A stretch of DNA of 64,000 nt, taken from NCBI RefSeq assembly GCF_900115665.1, contig NZ_FOXH01000008.1, positions 62,001 to 126,000 on the forward strand, written 5' to 3'. Origin of the DNA: Pseudarcicella hirudinis (lineage in GTDB: Bacteria > Bacteroidota > Bacteroidia > Cytophagales > Spirosomataceae). Within the stretch, counting starts at the first letter, position 1. Every line of letters starts with the position of its first letter. Made by a program: the position numbers and the translations under genes. Under the pieces are notes generated by a model. That model worked only from the letters and a program-made list of their open reading frames with translations, ran no database searches and had not been told where the DNA came from. Shown here one piece after another: positions 52,806-61,784 of this stretch.

Positions 52806-53801
52806 ATGGAATACAGAAAATTAGGAACATCAGACCTTGAAGTATCGGTAATTACTTTTGGAGCATGGGCGGCAGGAGGCTGGATGTGGGGAGGAACAGA
52901 ACGAAGCGAAGCAATTGAAGCAATCAGAGTTTCTTATGATTATGGTGTAACCTCAATCGATACCGCTCCCATTTACGGTCAGGGGAGCAGTGAAGAAATT
53001 GTTGGTGAAGCCATAAAAGGTCTTCCAAGAGATAAAGTGCAGATTCTGACCAAATTTGGCATGCGCTGGGATCTTGTCAAAGGAGATTTTGGCTTTAAGA
53101 GTTTTGACAATTCCGGAAAACCCATTGATATCTATAAATATGCGGCGAAAGAAAGCATCATCAGGGAATGCGAGGATAGCCTGAAACGCTTAGGCACTGA
53201 TTATATCGATTTATACCAGATTCACTGGCCTGATTCAACTACTCCTATTGAAGAAACAATGGAGACTGTGGCTCAGTTAATAAAGGAGGGTAAAGTCAGA
53301 CAGGCCGCTGTCTGCAATTACAGTGCCACTCAGATGAAAGAAGCCGAAAAGTATATTTCGCTTGCCTCAAATCAAGTACCGTATAGCATGGTTAAAAGAG
53401 GTATTGAAAAAGAAGTCGTTCCCTATTGCCTTGAAAATCAAAAATCGATTCTTGCCTACAGCCCTTTGGAAAGGGGTTTATTAACCGGAAAAATGTTACC
53501 GGGACATTCATTTCAGGAAGGAGATCACAGAGCATCACTACCTTTTTTCAAAGATGAAAACCTCAGAAGAATAAATGATTTTCTCAGTAAAATCAAACCG
53601 CTGGCAGACGAGAAAAATGCGAGTCTGGGTCAGTTAGTACTCCGCTGGACCATCGAACAACCAGGAATTACCATTGCATTAACAGGTGCCCGAAATGCTG
53701 CACAGGCTATACAGAATGCAAAAGCATCAGAGGTAAAATTAAGTAAGGATGAAATTGCTTTGATTTCTCAGCATCTTAGCCAGTTGACTCTTGCTTTGTA
53801 A
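52806..53801 (+). CDS. Aldo/keto reductase
   Basis: 331 residues. TIM-barrel NADPH-dependent oxidoreductase. Catalytic tetrad candidates are Asp52, Tyr57 ('IDTAPIYGQG'), Lys83 ('ILTKFGMRW') and the His of 'YQIHWPD'. The cofactor-binding C-terminal 'QPGITIALTGARNAAQAIQN' is present. It resembles the 'general stress protein 69'-type AKRs. The preceding gene is 79 nt upstream and a strong terminator follows. Substrate not predictable. Confidence 0.95.
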   Translation: MEYRKLGTSDLEVSVITFGAWAAGGWMWGGTERSEAIEAIRVSYDYGVTSIDTAPIYGQGSSEEIVGEAIKGLPRDKVQILTKFGMRWDLVKGDFGFKSFDNSGKPIDIYKYAAKESIIRECEDSLKRLGTDYIDLYQIHWPDSTTPIEETMETVAQLIKEGKVRQAAVCNYSATQMKEAEKYISLASNQVPYSMVKRGIEKEVVPYCLENQKSILAYSPLERGLLTGKMLPGHSFQEGDHRASLPFFKDENLRRINDFLSKIKPLADEKNASLGQLVLRWTIEQPGITIALTGARNAAQAIQNAKASEVKLSKDEIALISQHLSQLTLAL

Positions 53802-53868
53802 GCATTTTCAGGCCGGGAAGTACTGAATCATAAAGGTTTCATGCCTTTTTTAATGGCCGGAAAACTTT

Positions 53869-53915
53869 AAAAGCAGGCTTTGTAAAGATATATGATCTAT
53901 ACAAGGCCTGCTTTT
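53869..53915. terminator. Bidirectional terminator between the aldo/keto reductase and patatin genes
   Basis: 16-bp stem with one wobble pair (53869-53884 with 53900-53915), an inner 4-bp stem in the loop, and A- and T-runs on the two sides. Confidence 0.9.
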
Positions 53916-53925
53916 ATGCTAAAAA

Positions 53926-55890
53926 TTACTTAAATCTATACTTCTCAAAATCCTTCAGCATTTTAAAATCGGAAGCCGCTGTTACTTTAAAATCCGGAAT
54001 CTTATATTCCAGTCCGAGCTGGTTGTACAACCACAAAGGATCTGCCTTAAATTTCTCATAATCCCCTTTCAATCCAATCTCGAGATCATTTACTCTTTGC
54101 TGGTATTCCGGTGAAAGATGCGTAAAAGCAGCATTTTCTTTCAGCCGGAATATATAAATCAGCAGGTTATAACAAGTTGTAAAATGACCACAGGCAATAA
54201 CCGCAGACTGTTCATACTCGTTCACCTGCTTTTTGTCGAACCATAAGGTAGTGGGCATTTCAAATGCGCGCTGGGCAACAATCTGCATTTCCCGGCTTGG
54301 TAATAACTCAGGGGGATTAGCAGGAACATTGGTAAGTCTGTTTGTATCATTAGAAAAAGAAAGGTCATAAATATTATTGGCTTTTACCCTGAATTTCCAG
54401 TGTTTTTCCTCAAATAATTCATTTAGTAACAGGAACCTTATGCGTTTAAGAAACACATCAACATTCAATGTTAAAACAGAATTAAACCGCTCTTTCAGCA
54501 TCTTAATCAGAATTTTCAAAGGTGTTGAACTGAAACTTTTTGACAGCCTGCCCACAATATCCTGCGGAAAATTCCTTTGCAAATCGATTCCATCAGTGTT
54601 ATTTATACTGCTGTCCACTTTATTTTTTACCAATAAAAATAATAACAATACTCCCACAGAAGGAATCAGAAAAAACGTACTGACAATATAATAAATCAGA
54701 GCCTCAGACGGGCTACTCTTCAATTCAAAACTATAGGTTAAACCGGCAACTGACAGCAAAGTTACAACTAAGGCAAAACCACCGATCTGTTTAATATTCA
54801 GATCAAGCAGACTCCATTTCCCGGGCTCTTCTTCCGGAAAAGTGTAGGGAGTCATAAAATGACTTGCTACGTCATTTATCATCATAAAATCAAAAGGTTT
54901 GAATTTAGTTTCTCCCCTTAATCTCCTTTCATTGGCAACAATAAGGCTTTCTATTCCCTGATTATCGGTAGTTCCTCCGTCCATCATCCCGAATTTAAAT
55001 TCCTTCCTGAGTCTCAGGGTCTGTAATATTTTTTTCAGTTTAAGGGGATCGTAGGATTTATTTTTTATTACATGGTCAATATCATATTGATTGTAAAGTA
55101 ATCTGAGTTCTTCCTGTTTTAGCTCGGTTAGCTCTACATGAAGATTTTCAAGTATTTCTTCATTCGAAAGACGGGGATAAGTAAAATCCTCCGGAAAAAC
55201 AATCGGCTCGAACCCTCCCGGAAAACAGGAAGAGGCCGCCAGTAAATCTGCCAGTTTTAAACCTTCTGCTGCTTTATGTTTCAGATTAACGATAAAATTG
55301 CCATATAAAAATCCTTTGTCAATCTTGTCATCTTCCTTTAATTTCACACATTGCCTGAAAAGCAAGCCCCTGTAGAAATCGGTTGTATTAAAGCAAACTT
55401 CATCCAGGTGAGATTTTCCGGTTTTAAGATCACCCAATTTCCCGTATCCGAAAAGTTCCTCATCATAGGTTAAAGCGAAAGCATTAATCAGATTTCTTGA
55501 TTTTTCCGGGCGTTCTGTCCAACCGATATCTTTGCTGTCATTGAGTTTCTGCAGGACAATCTCCAATAAACTGGTAGCTTTCAGGTTCCGGAAGAGTTTC
55601 CGGTAAAATTCCTCAAAAGATTCTCCTTTAGCGGTTGAAAGTGCATAAGTAGCATTGGTGATGGTTCCTCCTGATGTAGAACTGATATAAGTGACTTTCT
55701 TTAACAAAGGAGTTTGAGCCTTATCATTCAATTTAACCTGATTAAGGTAAGAAATTACGCCCAGCCCATAGGAAGCTGCACGGAATCCTCCGCCAGAGAT
55801 AGAAAGTGCAATGTTTTCAAAAGGTGTTTCCAGAGAAGGTAACTGATAACTTTTCCTGTAGGAATTCTCTGTTTCCGGTTCGGTATTCAT
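53926..55890 (-). CDS. Patatin-like phospholipase with two internal membrane helices
   Basis: 654 residues. The lipase core has the oxyanion loop 'SISGGGFRAASYG' (Gly33-Arg37), a degenerate nucleophile elbow 'ISSTSGGTIT' with Ser73, and the dyad Asp304 in 'MMDGGTTDNQG'. Between about 365 and 425 two hydrophobic segments ('IGGFALVVTLLSVAGLTYSF' and 'STFFLIPSVGVLLLFLLV') should cross or enter the membrane, followed by a basic ~230-residue C-terminal part of unknown fold. No signal peptide, so the lipase domain probably faces the cytoplasm. Substrate may be membrane phospholipid. A 6-bp inverted repeat lies upstream at 55948-55964. Confidence 0.88.
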   Translation of the reverse strand: MNTEPETENSYRKSYQLPSLETPFENIALSISGGGFRAASYGLGVISYLNQVKLNDKAQTPLLKKVTYISSTSGGTITNATYALSTAKGESFEEFYRKLFRNLKATSLLEIVLQKLNDSKDIGWTERPEKSRNLINAFALTYDEELFGYGKLGDLKTGKSHLDEVCFNTTDFYRGLLFRQCVKLKEDDKIDKGFLYGNFIVNLKHKAAEGLKLADLLAASSCFPGGFEPIVFPEDFTYPRLSNEEILENLHVELTELKQEELRLLYNQYDIDHVIKNKSYDPLKLKKILQTLRLRKEFKFGMMDGGTTDNQGIESLIVANERRLRGETKFKPFDFMMINDVASHFMTPYTFPEEEPGKWSLLDLNIKQIGGFALVVTLLSVAGLTYSFELKSSPSEALIYYIVSTFFLIPSVGVLLLFLLVKNKVDSSINNTDGIDLQRNFPQDIVGRLSKSFSSTPLKILIKMLKERFNSVLTLNVDVFLKRIRFLLLNELFEEKHWKFRVKANNIYDLSFSNDTNRLTNVPANPPELLPSREMQIVAQRAFEMPTTLWFDKKQVNEYEQSAVIACGHFTTCYNLLIYIFRLKENAAFTHLSPEYQQRVNDLEIGLKGDYEKFKADPLWLYNQLGLEYKIPDFKVTAASDFKMLKDFEKYRFK

Positions 55891-56016
55891 AGTTTTTCGG
55901 CTTTTGGTGGTTATTTATCCCAAAATACATGAATTTGCCGATACATTATACTGGTTGTCAGTATTTTCTTTCTGTTTTTTTTCTTGTACGGTGTAAAATT
56001 TTCATGGAAACAAACC

Positions 56017-57081
56017 CTATTCACCTAAACTGTCATATTCTTTAATTAACCTCTGAAAGATAGCTTCAACAGGTTTCAATTCTGTTCCGGGATGAGATTG
56101 TCCGGCCCAAAGATTGGTAAATGCGGTATTATTCATTTCCTGTACATTTCTCCGCAATAAAGTAGTAAGGCTATTCTGAATCGGATATTCAGGAATAATC
56201 AATCCGGCTTTTTCAATTTCATCCATAAAGGTGTTTCTGATTCCTCTTGCCCAGCGGCCAGAAAAAGCTTTTGTCAGTGCCGTATCACTCTCCGTACCAT
56301 TTGCCAGGGCAGCTTTATAGGCCGGAAATGCCAGACTTTCATCACTTCCCAGAAAAGCCGTTCCGATCTGAACTCCCTGTGCACCAAGTACAAAAGCCGC
56401 TTTAATGGTTTTTCCACTGTTTATTCCTCCTGCTGCAAGAACAGGCCGGTTAATCTGTTCTGTCATTTTGGGCAATAAAGTCATTAATCCGGTTTGAGGT
56501 AAAGATTCATCTGATAAAAAAGAACCCCTGTGTCCTCCGGCTTCAATCCCCTGAGCAGTTATCATATCAATACCCTTTTCCTCAATGATTCCGGCTTCTT
56601 TTAAGCTTGTTGCTGTTCCGATCAGAACAACTCCTTTTTCTTTTAGTACCCTGACGGCCTCATCATTAATTATACCAAAGGTAAAACTAACCACCGGAAT
56701 GTTTTCGGACAAAAGAATATCAATTTGGTCTTCATAAGGGTAAAACTTTAAATCCGCAACAGACATTCTTTCAAACCTGATATGGTTATCGGCACAATAT
56801 TTCTCTAAAAATACCTGCATCCGGTCAAATTGTTCAACATCGGGCTGAGGGAAGGAATTGGCAAAAAGATTCACGGCAAAAGGCTGATTGGTAAGGGTTT
56901 TCGTTTTACGAATCAATTCCGCGGTTTTTGCCGGAGAGAGGCCCCCAACCGGTAATGAACCCAAACCGCCCAGATTACTTATTTTAGCAACCATTTCCGG
57001 TGTGGTGGCGCCAAGCATCGGAGCCTGAATAACCGGATAAGCAATTTTCAATAACCTGGTCAGCTCATTATTTATTTTCAT
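56017..57081 (-). CDS. NAD(P)H-dependent flavin oxidoreductase / nitronate monooxygenase
   Basis: 354 residues from the ATG at 57081; a Met at 57123 adds 14 unconserved residues. An FMN-binding TIM barrel opens 'YPVIQAPMLGATTPEMVAKI', then 'FAVNLFANSFPQPD', the catalytic His region 'AQGIEAGGHRGSF', and the FMN phosphate site 'PVLAAGGINSGKTIKAAFVL' then 'GAQGVQIGTAFLGS'. It belongs to the 2-nitropropane dioxygenase-like family; true substrate uncertain. The patatin gene is 126 nt downstream on the same strand. Confidence 0.93.
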   Translation of the reverse strand: MKINNELTRLLKIAYPVIQAPMLGATTPEMVAKISNLGGLGSLPVGGLSPAKTAELIRKTKTLTNQPFAVNLFANSFPQPDVEQFDRMQVFLEKYCADNHIRFERMSVADLKFYPYEDQIDILLSENIPVVSFTFGIINDEAVRVLKEKGVVLIGTATSLKEAGIIEEKGIDMITAQGIEAGGHRGSFLSDESLPQTGLMTLLPKMTEQINRPVLAAGGINSGKTIKAAFVLGAQGVQIGTAFLGSDESLAFPAYKAALANGTESDTALTKAFSGRWARGIRNTFMDEIEKAGLIIPEYPIQNSLTTLLRRNVQEMNNTAFTNLWAGQSHPGTELKPVEAIFQRLIKEYDSLGE

Positions 57082-57225
57082 AGATACCATATTTAAGCTT
57101 TGTTTTCCTGAAAAATTAACCATTTAATTTCCGGATAAGTTTGATTTCAGGCTTTTAAATTTCAGGTTTTACCGACTGATAACAATCATTGGAAACATAA
57201 TCACAGTGTCAAAAGCATAGTTTAG

Positions 57226-57259
57226 AATTATTCTCAGGTGGAAATCGCTGAGAATAATT
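57226..57259. promoter_or_regulatory. 12-bp inverted repeat just upstream of the PhnA-like promoter
   Basis: Perfect arms 57226-57237 and 57248-57259 around a 10-nt spacer. The right arm ends 2 nt before a TAnnTTTG box, covering the -35 region. It lies in a divergent gap, so a terminator role is unlikely and an operator is favoured. Confidence 0.5.
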
Positions 57260-57260
57260 G

Positions 57261-57268
57261 TAAATTTG
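57261..57268 (+). promoter_or_regulatory. Candidate -7 box for the PhnA-like gene (TAAATTTG)
   Basis: Exact TAnnTTTG, 38 nt before the ATG at 57306, immediately after the inverted repeat. Confidence 0.5.
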
Positions 57269-57305
57269 CCAAAATTTAATTCGCATATTCTTAAAAATCA
57301 TCAAA

Positions 57306-57515
57306 ATGGATGTAGTTGACAGTAACGGTACTATTCTCGCGGAAGGCGATTCAGTAACCTTGATTAAAGACTTAAAAGTAAAAGGTACTTCTACCACGCT
57401 GAAAAGAGGGAAAATGATTAAAAATATCAAACTTACTTCTAATGAAGAAGAGGTGGAATGCAGAGTAGATAAAGTGCAAATGGTTTTGAAAACCTGTTTT
57501 CTGAAAAAGGCTTAA
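57306..57515 (+). CDS. Short PhnA/YjdM C-terminal-domain protein
   Basis: 69 residues. It matches the SH3-like C-terminal domain of PhnA/YjdM: 'VVDSNGTILAEGDSVTLIKD', 'KVKGTSTTLKRGKMIKNIKL' and 'ECRVDKVQMVLKTCFLKK'. The N-terminal zinc ribbon of the usual ~110-residue protein is absent, and the ATG with its own promoter shows this is a true short form rather than a truncation by the window. Despite the family name, a phosphonate role is not established for most members. Function here unknown. Confidence 0.9.
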   Translation: MDVVDSNGTILAEGDSVTLIKDLKVKGTSTTLKRGKMIKNIKLTSNEEEVECRVDKVQMVLKTCFLKKA

Positions 57516-57610
57516 TCACTGGTTTTTTTATCATCTTCCATGATGTTCCATTCTCATGCACAAGAGCCTTATGGCCTTTTAAGTTTCTCAAAATCAGGAA
57601 AATAATAAAA

Positions 57611-57647
57611 CAGAAGACTTCTGTGCTAAATGCACAAAAGCCTTCTG
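57611..57647 (-). terminator. Terminator hairpin after the GH5 gene
   Basis: 16-position stem with two mismatches (57611-57626 with 57632-57647) and a 5-nt loop. On the minus strand it is followed by a T-rich stretch. It also lies after the converging PhnA-like gene. Confidence 0.75.
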
Positions 57648-57669
57648 CTCACTTTCAGATGTAATTATC

Positions 57670-58677
57670 TTACAATTTATTGATAATCGTATTCCAATAA
57701 CTTGACTTACTATACGTTTTAGGAGAACCGGCAGTATAAGCCTGAAATTGTGGTGTAATCATGTTCATCGACCCGCCGTCACCATTCCATGACCAGCCTA
57801 AAACAGTCCAGCCTTTTCCTTTGGCATTATCTACCAAACCAGACCAGTCTGCACTGCCACTGGTACCATTTCCGAATTCCCCGACAATTACCGAACGTCC
57901 TGATGTATTAAGGTAATCAAGGTCTGCGGTGTTCATCCAGCCACTTCCTGTTACGGTTCCTGAAGTGTTTGTACGTTGCTGCACCCAGTTTCCTGCATAG
58001 ATGTGCGTAGAAAGAATAATATTGGTATCATTAATTTTCACGCCTCCGGTACCTCTGGCTAAAACTGCATTTACAGCTACATAACTCTCTTGTCCCCAAC
58101 CCGGAATGTCAATGATAATGCTACCGGAATATACCTGACGAACAATACTGATGGCATTATTATAAGCATTTGCATAAGCAGTGGCTGTAAGGTTATGACT
58201 TCCCCACTCATTCATCAGGTTGATGGTAAATCCTCCACCCAGCGAACTGTAATTGTTTTTCCACCAATTTGCAGCCGCAGTCAATTCATTGGCATCATCC
58301 GAACCTAACACTGAAGCTTTATGGTAAGTACAAATAATGGTTTTTCCTGCTGTTTTTGCCTCTGAAATCCAGCGTTTTGCATTTGTTTCCTGTCCTGGTT
58401 CTATTTCTATACGGACAGTTTTTATTTTATTCCCGGTATCAAAATTAAATGAATTACCACTGGTCATATAACGCCAGCCCAAATCCGCATTTCCGCTATT
58501 ATAATATGAAGGTTGCAAATTTACCCCGTTTCCAAAAACACCTTCTACCTGAGTTTTTGTTTCCGGCTGAACAGAAGAGCTTTTATCTGAACAACCTGTA
58601 AAAACGGGAACGAATGCACACATTAATGATACACATGCCATGGTGGATATGGCCTGGAACAGATACTTCTTTTTCAT
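57670..58677 (-). CDS. GH5-like (cellulase/mannanase family) lipoprotein
   Basis: 335 residues with lipobox 'VFTGC-S' (Cys29). A single TIM-barrel GH5-type domain follows a short Ser-rich linker. The acid/base is Glu157 in 'INLMNEWGS' (Asn-Glu at the end of strand 4) and the nucleophile is Glu267 in 'VIVGEFGNG'; His225 and Tyr227 in 'STHIYAGN' are also typical. It resembles short beta-mannanase or endoglucanase domains. It is a lone surface or periplasmic enzyme with its own control region and is not near the SusCD locus, so its glycan is unknown. Confidence 0.88.
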   Translation of the reverse strand: MKKKYLFQAISTMACVSLMCAFVPVFTGCSDKSSSVQPETKTQVEGVFGNGVNLQPSYYNSGNADLGWRYMTSGNSFNFDTGNKIKTVRIEIEPGQETNAKRWISEAKTAGKTIICTYHKASVLGSDDANELTAAANWWKNNYSSLGGGFTINLMNEWGSHNLTATAYANAYNNAISIVRQVYSGSIIIDIPGWGQESYVAVNAVLARGTGGVKINDTNIILSTHIYAGNWVQQRTNTSGTVTGSGWMNTADLDYLNTSGRSVIVGEFGNGTSGSADWSGLVDNAKGKGWTVLGWSWNGDGGSMNMITPQFQAYTAGSPKTYSKSSYWNTIINKL

Positions 58678-58709
58678 GGTTACTTGCTGGTTTATTGTTT
58701 TAAGAAAAT

Positions 58710-58846
58710 ACTATTTTATGTGAATAAATTTATTACATCACAAAGGTATAAGCTAAAAACAATAACCATATAACACTATTTTATCTATATATTGTACAAT
58801 AAAACATCACTGGTATTATTTGTATTATACTTAAATACTATTTTAT
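58710..58846. repeat. Three direct repeats ACTATTTTAT upstream of the GH5 gene
   Basis: Identical 10-nt copies at 58710-58719, 58775-58784 and 58837-58846, spaced 65 and 62 nt (about six helical turns). Copies 1 and 3 match further upstream (AATACTATTTTAT). Relative to a GH5 start near 58735, copies lie about +20, -45 and -107. This 328-nt gap (58678-59005) is otherwise very A+T-rich and holds no gene. Confidence 0.5.
58741..58748 (-). promoter_or_regulatory. Candidate -7 box for the GH5 gene (TACCTTTG)
   Basis: Exact TAnnTTTG on the minus strand, 64 nt before the ATG at 58677. Confidence 0.5.
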
Positions 58847-59005
58847 CCTACATTCAATTTAATTACGCTATTATTAAACTTCATTTATTGACAAACGATG
58901 ATTTTTCCATATGAATATCAAATAATATTATAAATGACTTATAAGTATTACACAGTGTTCTATACATTTTTTATCCATACAAATGAAAAAACAACGAAGA
59001 AAGCT

Positions 59006-61432
59006 TTATTTCACTATAAAATGGGCTCTGAGAGAGGCGTGATTATTTCTATCAAGCTGATAAAAATAAGAGCCCTCTTTTAATTGAACCGGAATCTGAA
59101 ATCTATCGCCCATAAAATTAAATTTCTGCACAATTTTACCCTGAATATCAATGATAGTTCCTTCATACTGATCAAATTCCTTCAGAGAAAATATAAGATT
59201 CTGCCCTTTTTCCACCGGATTCGGAAAAGTAAAAACGGAAGAATCCTTGAATCTAAAAATGGTTAAAACAGAAGAAATCACCTCTTTTCCATTCTTAAAA
59301 ATGATTCTTACCTGATATAGATTCGCTCCCTCATTTACTTCATTATCAAAGGATTTATATGCTTTTTCATCAGATCTGACACTGGTTTTATCAAACTCCG
59401 CCCATTCCCCGTTTCTTTGTTTCATAAAAATAACCCTGTCAACTATTTCAGGATTTATGAGGGCTATTGAAACCTGATTTCCCTCCGCAGTCAACACCCC
59501 TTCCAGATTTTGATAATAACAGAAAACGTCAGGGTTCTGAATGTCAGTTAAAGTACTTCTGAGCCCTTTTTTACCTGAAAACAGCTCCGGTTCTATGGCC
59601 AGATAAGGATAATCTTTTTGTTTAGCCAATACAATTGAGGTATCAGATGTTGCTCCGATTTTCGCCCATACACCTGAAGAAGGGTCATATCCCAATATAT
59701 CTGTTTTTGCTCCGGAAACATTCGGACTTTCCCAGCTGATTCCGATTGAATCCGCACAAACAAACTGAAGGTGTATTGCAGGGGCAGGACTGATTATGAA
59801 AGCTGCACTTTCATAAATATGATTCCCAATCTGCATTCTGAAAATACCTGTGGTAAAACTATCAGGACACTGCCATTGAGTCCACCCTCTTTGAAGAGGT
59901 ACCTCATCGCTAATCAACACCCATGATTTACCATCATCTTTTGAAAACTCAAGTTTAGCCTTTTCTGTCGTAAAGGAATTTTTCCAACGGATTATCTGAG
60001 TAGTTCCCTTTTCCAATTTAGAATCGGAAACCGGATTAGTCCATTCAAATTGTTCAGATTCCTCCCATTGAAAAGCGATGCTGAAAGCCTGCTCCTCTCC
60101 GGAGATTTTACCGGCATTAATCCTGATAAGGTAGCTTCCTGCGTCCTGATTTTCCAGGCTGATCTGTTCTACATTATTCAGATGATCAGGACCTCTGAAA
60201 GCAGGTTTTAATAAGGAATCTGCATGAGGAAAGGTACTTAAAACCCAGGGATTCCAATGTACTCCTTCATGAATCAGTTCCATGTCCAGATCATTTATCA
60301 GGGCTTTTTCATTCATTTCCTGGGCAGGGAGATCGTTCCACACTAATGTCAGTTTTAAACTTTTTCCCTTTGGCACTTCAATTATCTTTTCCCAAACCTG
60401 ACCTTTGATTATTTTATCGGAAAAATATCTTTTTTCAACCAAAGTTCTGGCTGCCTCAAAAGCATTCAGGTTTCCAAACCCTGTCTGATGATCAATTCCC
60501 TTAATACCTACATCCTCTGCAGAATTAATCAGAACGGCCTTCAGCAGATCTGATCCCGGTAAAACCTGATTTTCCTGACTGAAAAGTTCCTGCAATAAAG
60601 CTGTAACTCCGGACACGATTGCGCTGGCTTCGGAAGTTCCGCTGATCCCGAATGCTACAATTTCCGGTTTGATTCTTCCGTCATAAGCAGGTCCTCTGGA
60701 ACTGAAACTTATTAATTCCTCCTGAGCGTTTACAGCTCCGACCGTCAGAATATTTTTTGCCATTTTGAAATTTCCGGTCAGATTCGCCATTCCGTCTATC
60801 TTACTATATTTTCCTGAAATACTTTGAGAAAAGCCATTATTTCCTGAGGAGAATATATTTAAAAGGGTGGGAAACAAAAGCGCCTGTTCATCAAATGCTT
60901 TAGCATTTTTTCCATAAAAATTCTCAATTTCTGTTCCGTAAGAGTGGTTCACTACCGAAATCAAATGCTGCTTTATAAACAGTTCATTCTCCGGCATTTC
61001 ACCTGAAAATCCGACCGGAAATATTTTCAGCCCCGGCGCTACTCCTTCAGAAAAAGGAGAAAAAACGCCTGAACCTGCCATCACTTCAGCGACCATCGTA
61101 GCATGAGGGGTGATTGTCTGAGAAGAATAAGAATTTGTCATAATTCTACCGGACAAATCTATATCATTCAGATCCGGAGAATCTTCTTTCTGGGCAATAG
61201 CAATATACTTTCCTGATAAAGCAGGAAATCGGTTTTTGAGTAGTAAGACCTTATTAAGCGAAAAATCAAGTTGCTGAATGTCCGCACCAATGTGTTCAGG
61301 AATTGCCTTTTGTATAGAATATGAATGCTGATTGATCGGTAAAATCCGGTTTTGAGAAATTACCGTAAAATCAACGGCAAGCATAATTCCCGGTAAAAGG
61401 AAATACGAAAAAACACTTTTAACAATTTTCAA
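59006..61432 (-). CDS. Secreted S8-family subtilase with type IX secretion C-terminal domain
   Basis: 808 residues from a TTG at 61432; the ATG at 61384 would truncate the signal peptide. His110 ('TPHATMVAEVMAG'), oxyanion Asn162 ('VVNHSYG') and Ser267 ('GISGTSEASAIVSG') are clear. The Asp loop reads 'YIAIAQKEDSPDLNDIDLSG' instead of the usual D-T/S-G, so Asp84 is only a likely catalytic Asp. Later beta-sandwich and Ig-like domains lead to a C-terminal 'FPNPVEKGQNLIFSL' to 'GSYFYQL' sorting domain of the T9SS type A pattern. Exported protein degradation or surface processing is likely. Confidence 0.88.
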   Translation of the reverse strand: MKIVKSVFSYFLLPGIMLAVDFTVISQNRILPINQHSYSIQKAIPEHIGADIQQLDFSLNKVLLLKNRFPALSGKYIAIAQKEDSPDLNDIDLSGRIMTNSYSSQTITPHATMVAEVMAGSGVFSPFSEGVAPGLKIFPVGFSGEMPENELFIKQHLISVVNHSYGTEIENFYGKNAKAFDEQALLFPTLLNIFSSGNNGFSQSISGKYSKIDGMANLTGNFKMAKNILTVGAVNAQEELISFSSRGPAYDGRIKPEIVAFGISGTSEASAIVSGVTALLQELFSQENQVLPGSDLLKAVLINSAEDVGIKGIDHQTGFGNLNAFEAARTLVEKRYFSDKIIKGQVWEKIIEVPKGKSLKLTLVWNDLPAQEMNEKALINDLDMELIHEGVHWNPWVLSTFPHADSLLKPAFRGPDHLNNVEQISLENQDAGSYLIRINAGKISGEEQAFSIAFQWEESEQFEWTNPVSDSKLEKGTTQIIRWKNSFTTEKAKLEFSKDDGKSWVLISDEVPLQRGWTQWQCPDSFTTGIFRMQIGNHIYESAAFIISPAPAIHLQFVCADSIGISWESPNVSGAKTDILGYDPSSGVWAKIGATSDTSIVLAKQKDYPYLAIEPELFSGKKGLRSTLTDIQNPDVFCYYQNLEGVLTAEGNQVSIALINPEIVDRVIFMKQRNGEWAEFDKTSVRSDEKAYKSFDNEVNEGANLYQVRIIFKNGKEVISSVLTIFRFKDSSVFTFPNPVEKGQNLIFSLKEFDQYEGTIIDIQGKIVQKFNFMGDRFQIPVQLKEGSYFYQLDRNNHASLRAHFIVK

Positions 61433-61784
61433 GTGAAACAGTTGTTCAGAAATTATGTGCTAAATGTAGTTAATGTTACAGAATTCCGCTAATTCTTTTC
61501 GTATTCCATATTGAATTTCCAAAGGCTTTTCTCTCCCTCTTTCATCCAGACTTTTACGCCTTTTCTTTTAAACTATTTTCTCAACAAAATTTAACTTTTA
61601 TTATGATTTTAAAAAATTGAGCATTAGATTTCAGACAATAAACACAAATATTCCACATACATGTACAATAAAACGCAATCATCATTAAATATTACAAAAA
61701 CAACTATATTAAATACCAAATAAATTACTGAGTACAAAAACACACTTTACATACTGCTATTAATCTAATCTGCTAAATTTTAAA
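61433..61784. other. 352-nt A+T-rich intergenic region without a gene
   Basis: Divergent gap between the subtilase and the lipoprotein at 61785. No open frame with a start, no strong hairpin, and only 7-of-8 matches to the -7 consensus (near 61773 on the plus strand). Promoters for both genes must lie here, but I cannot place them. Confidence 0.6.

Noticed and set aside
53926-55890. A CBASS-type or other defence system around the patatin gene
   Set aside because: No cyclase, ubiquitin-like, HORMA or other defence gene is adjacent; the neighbours are metabolic.
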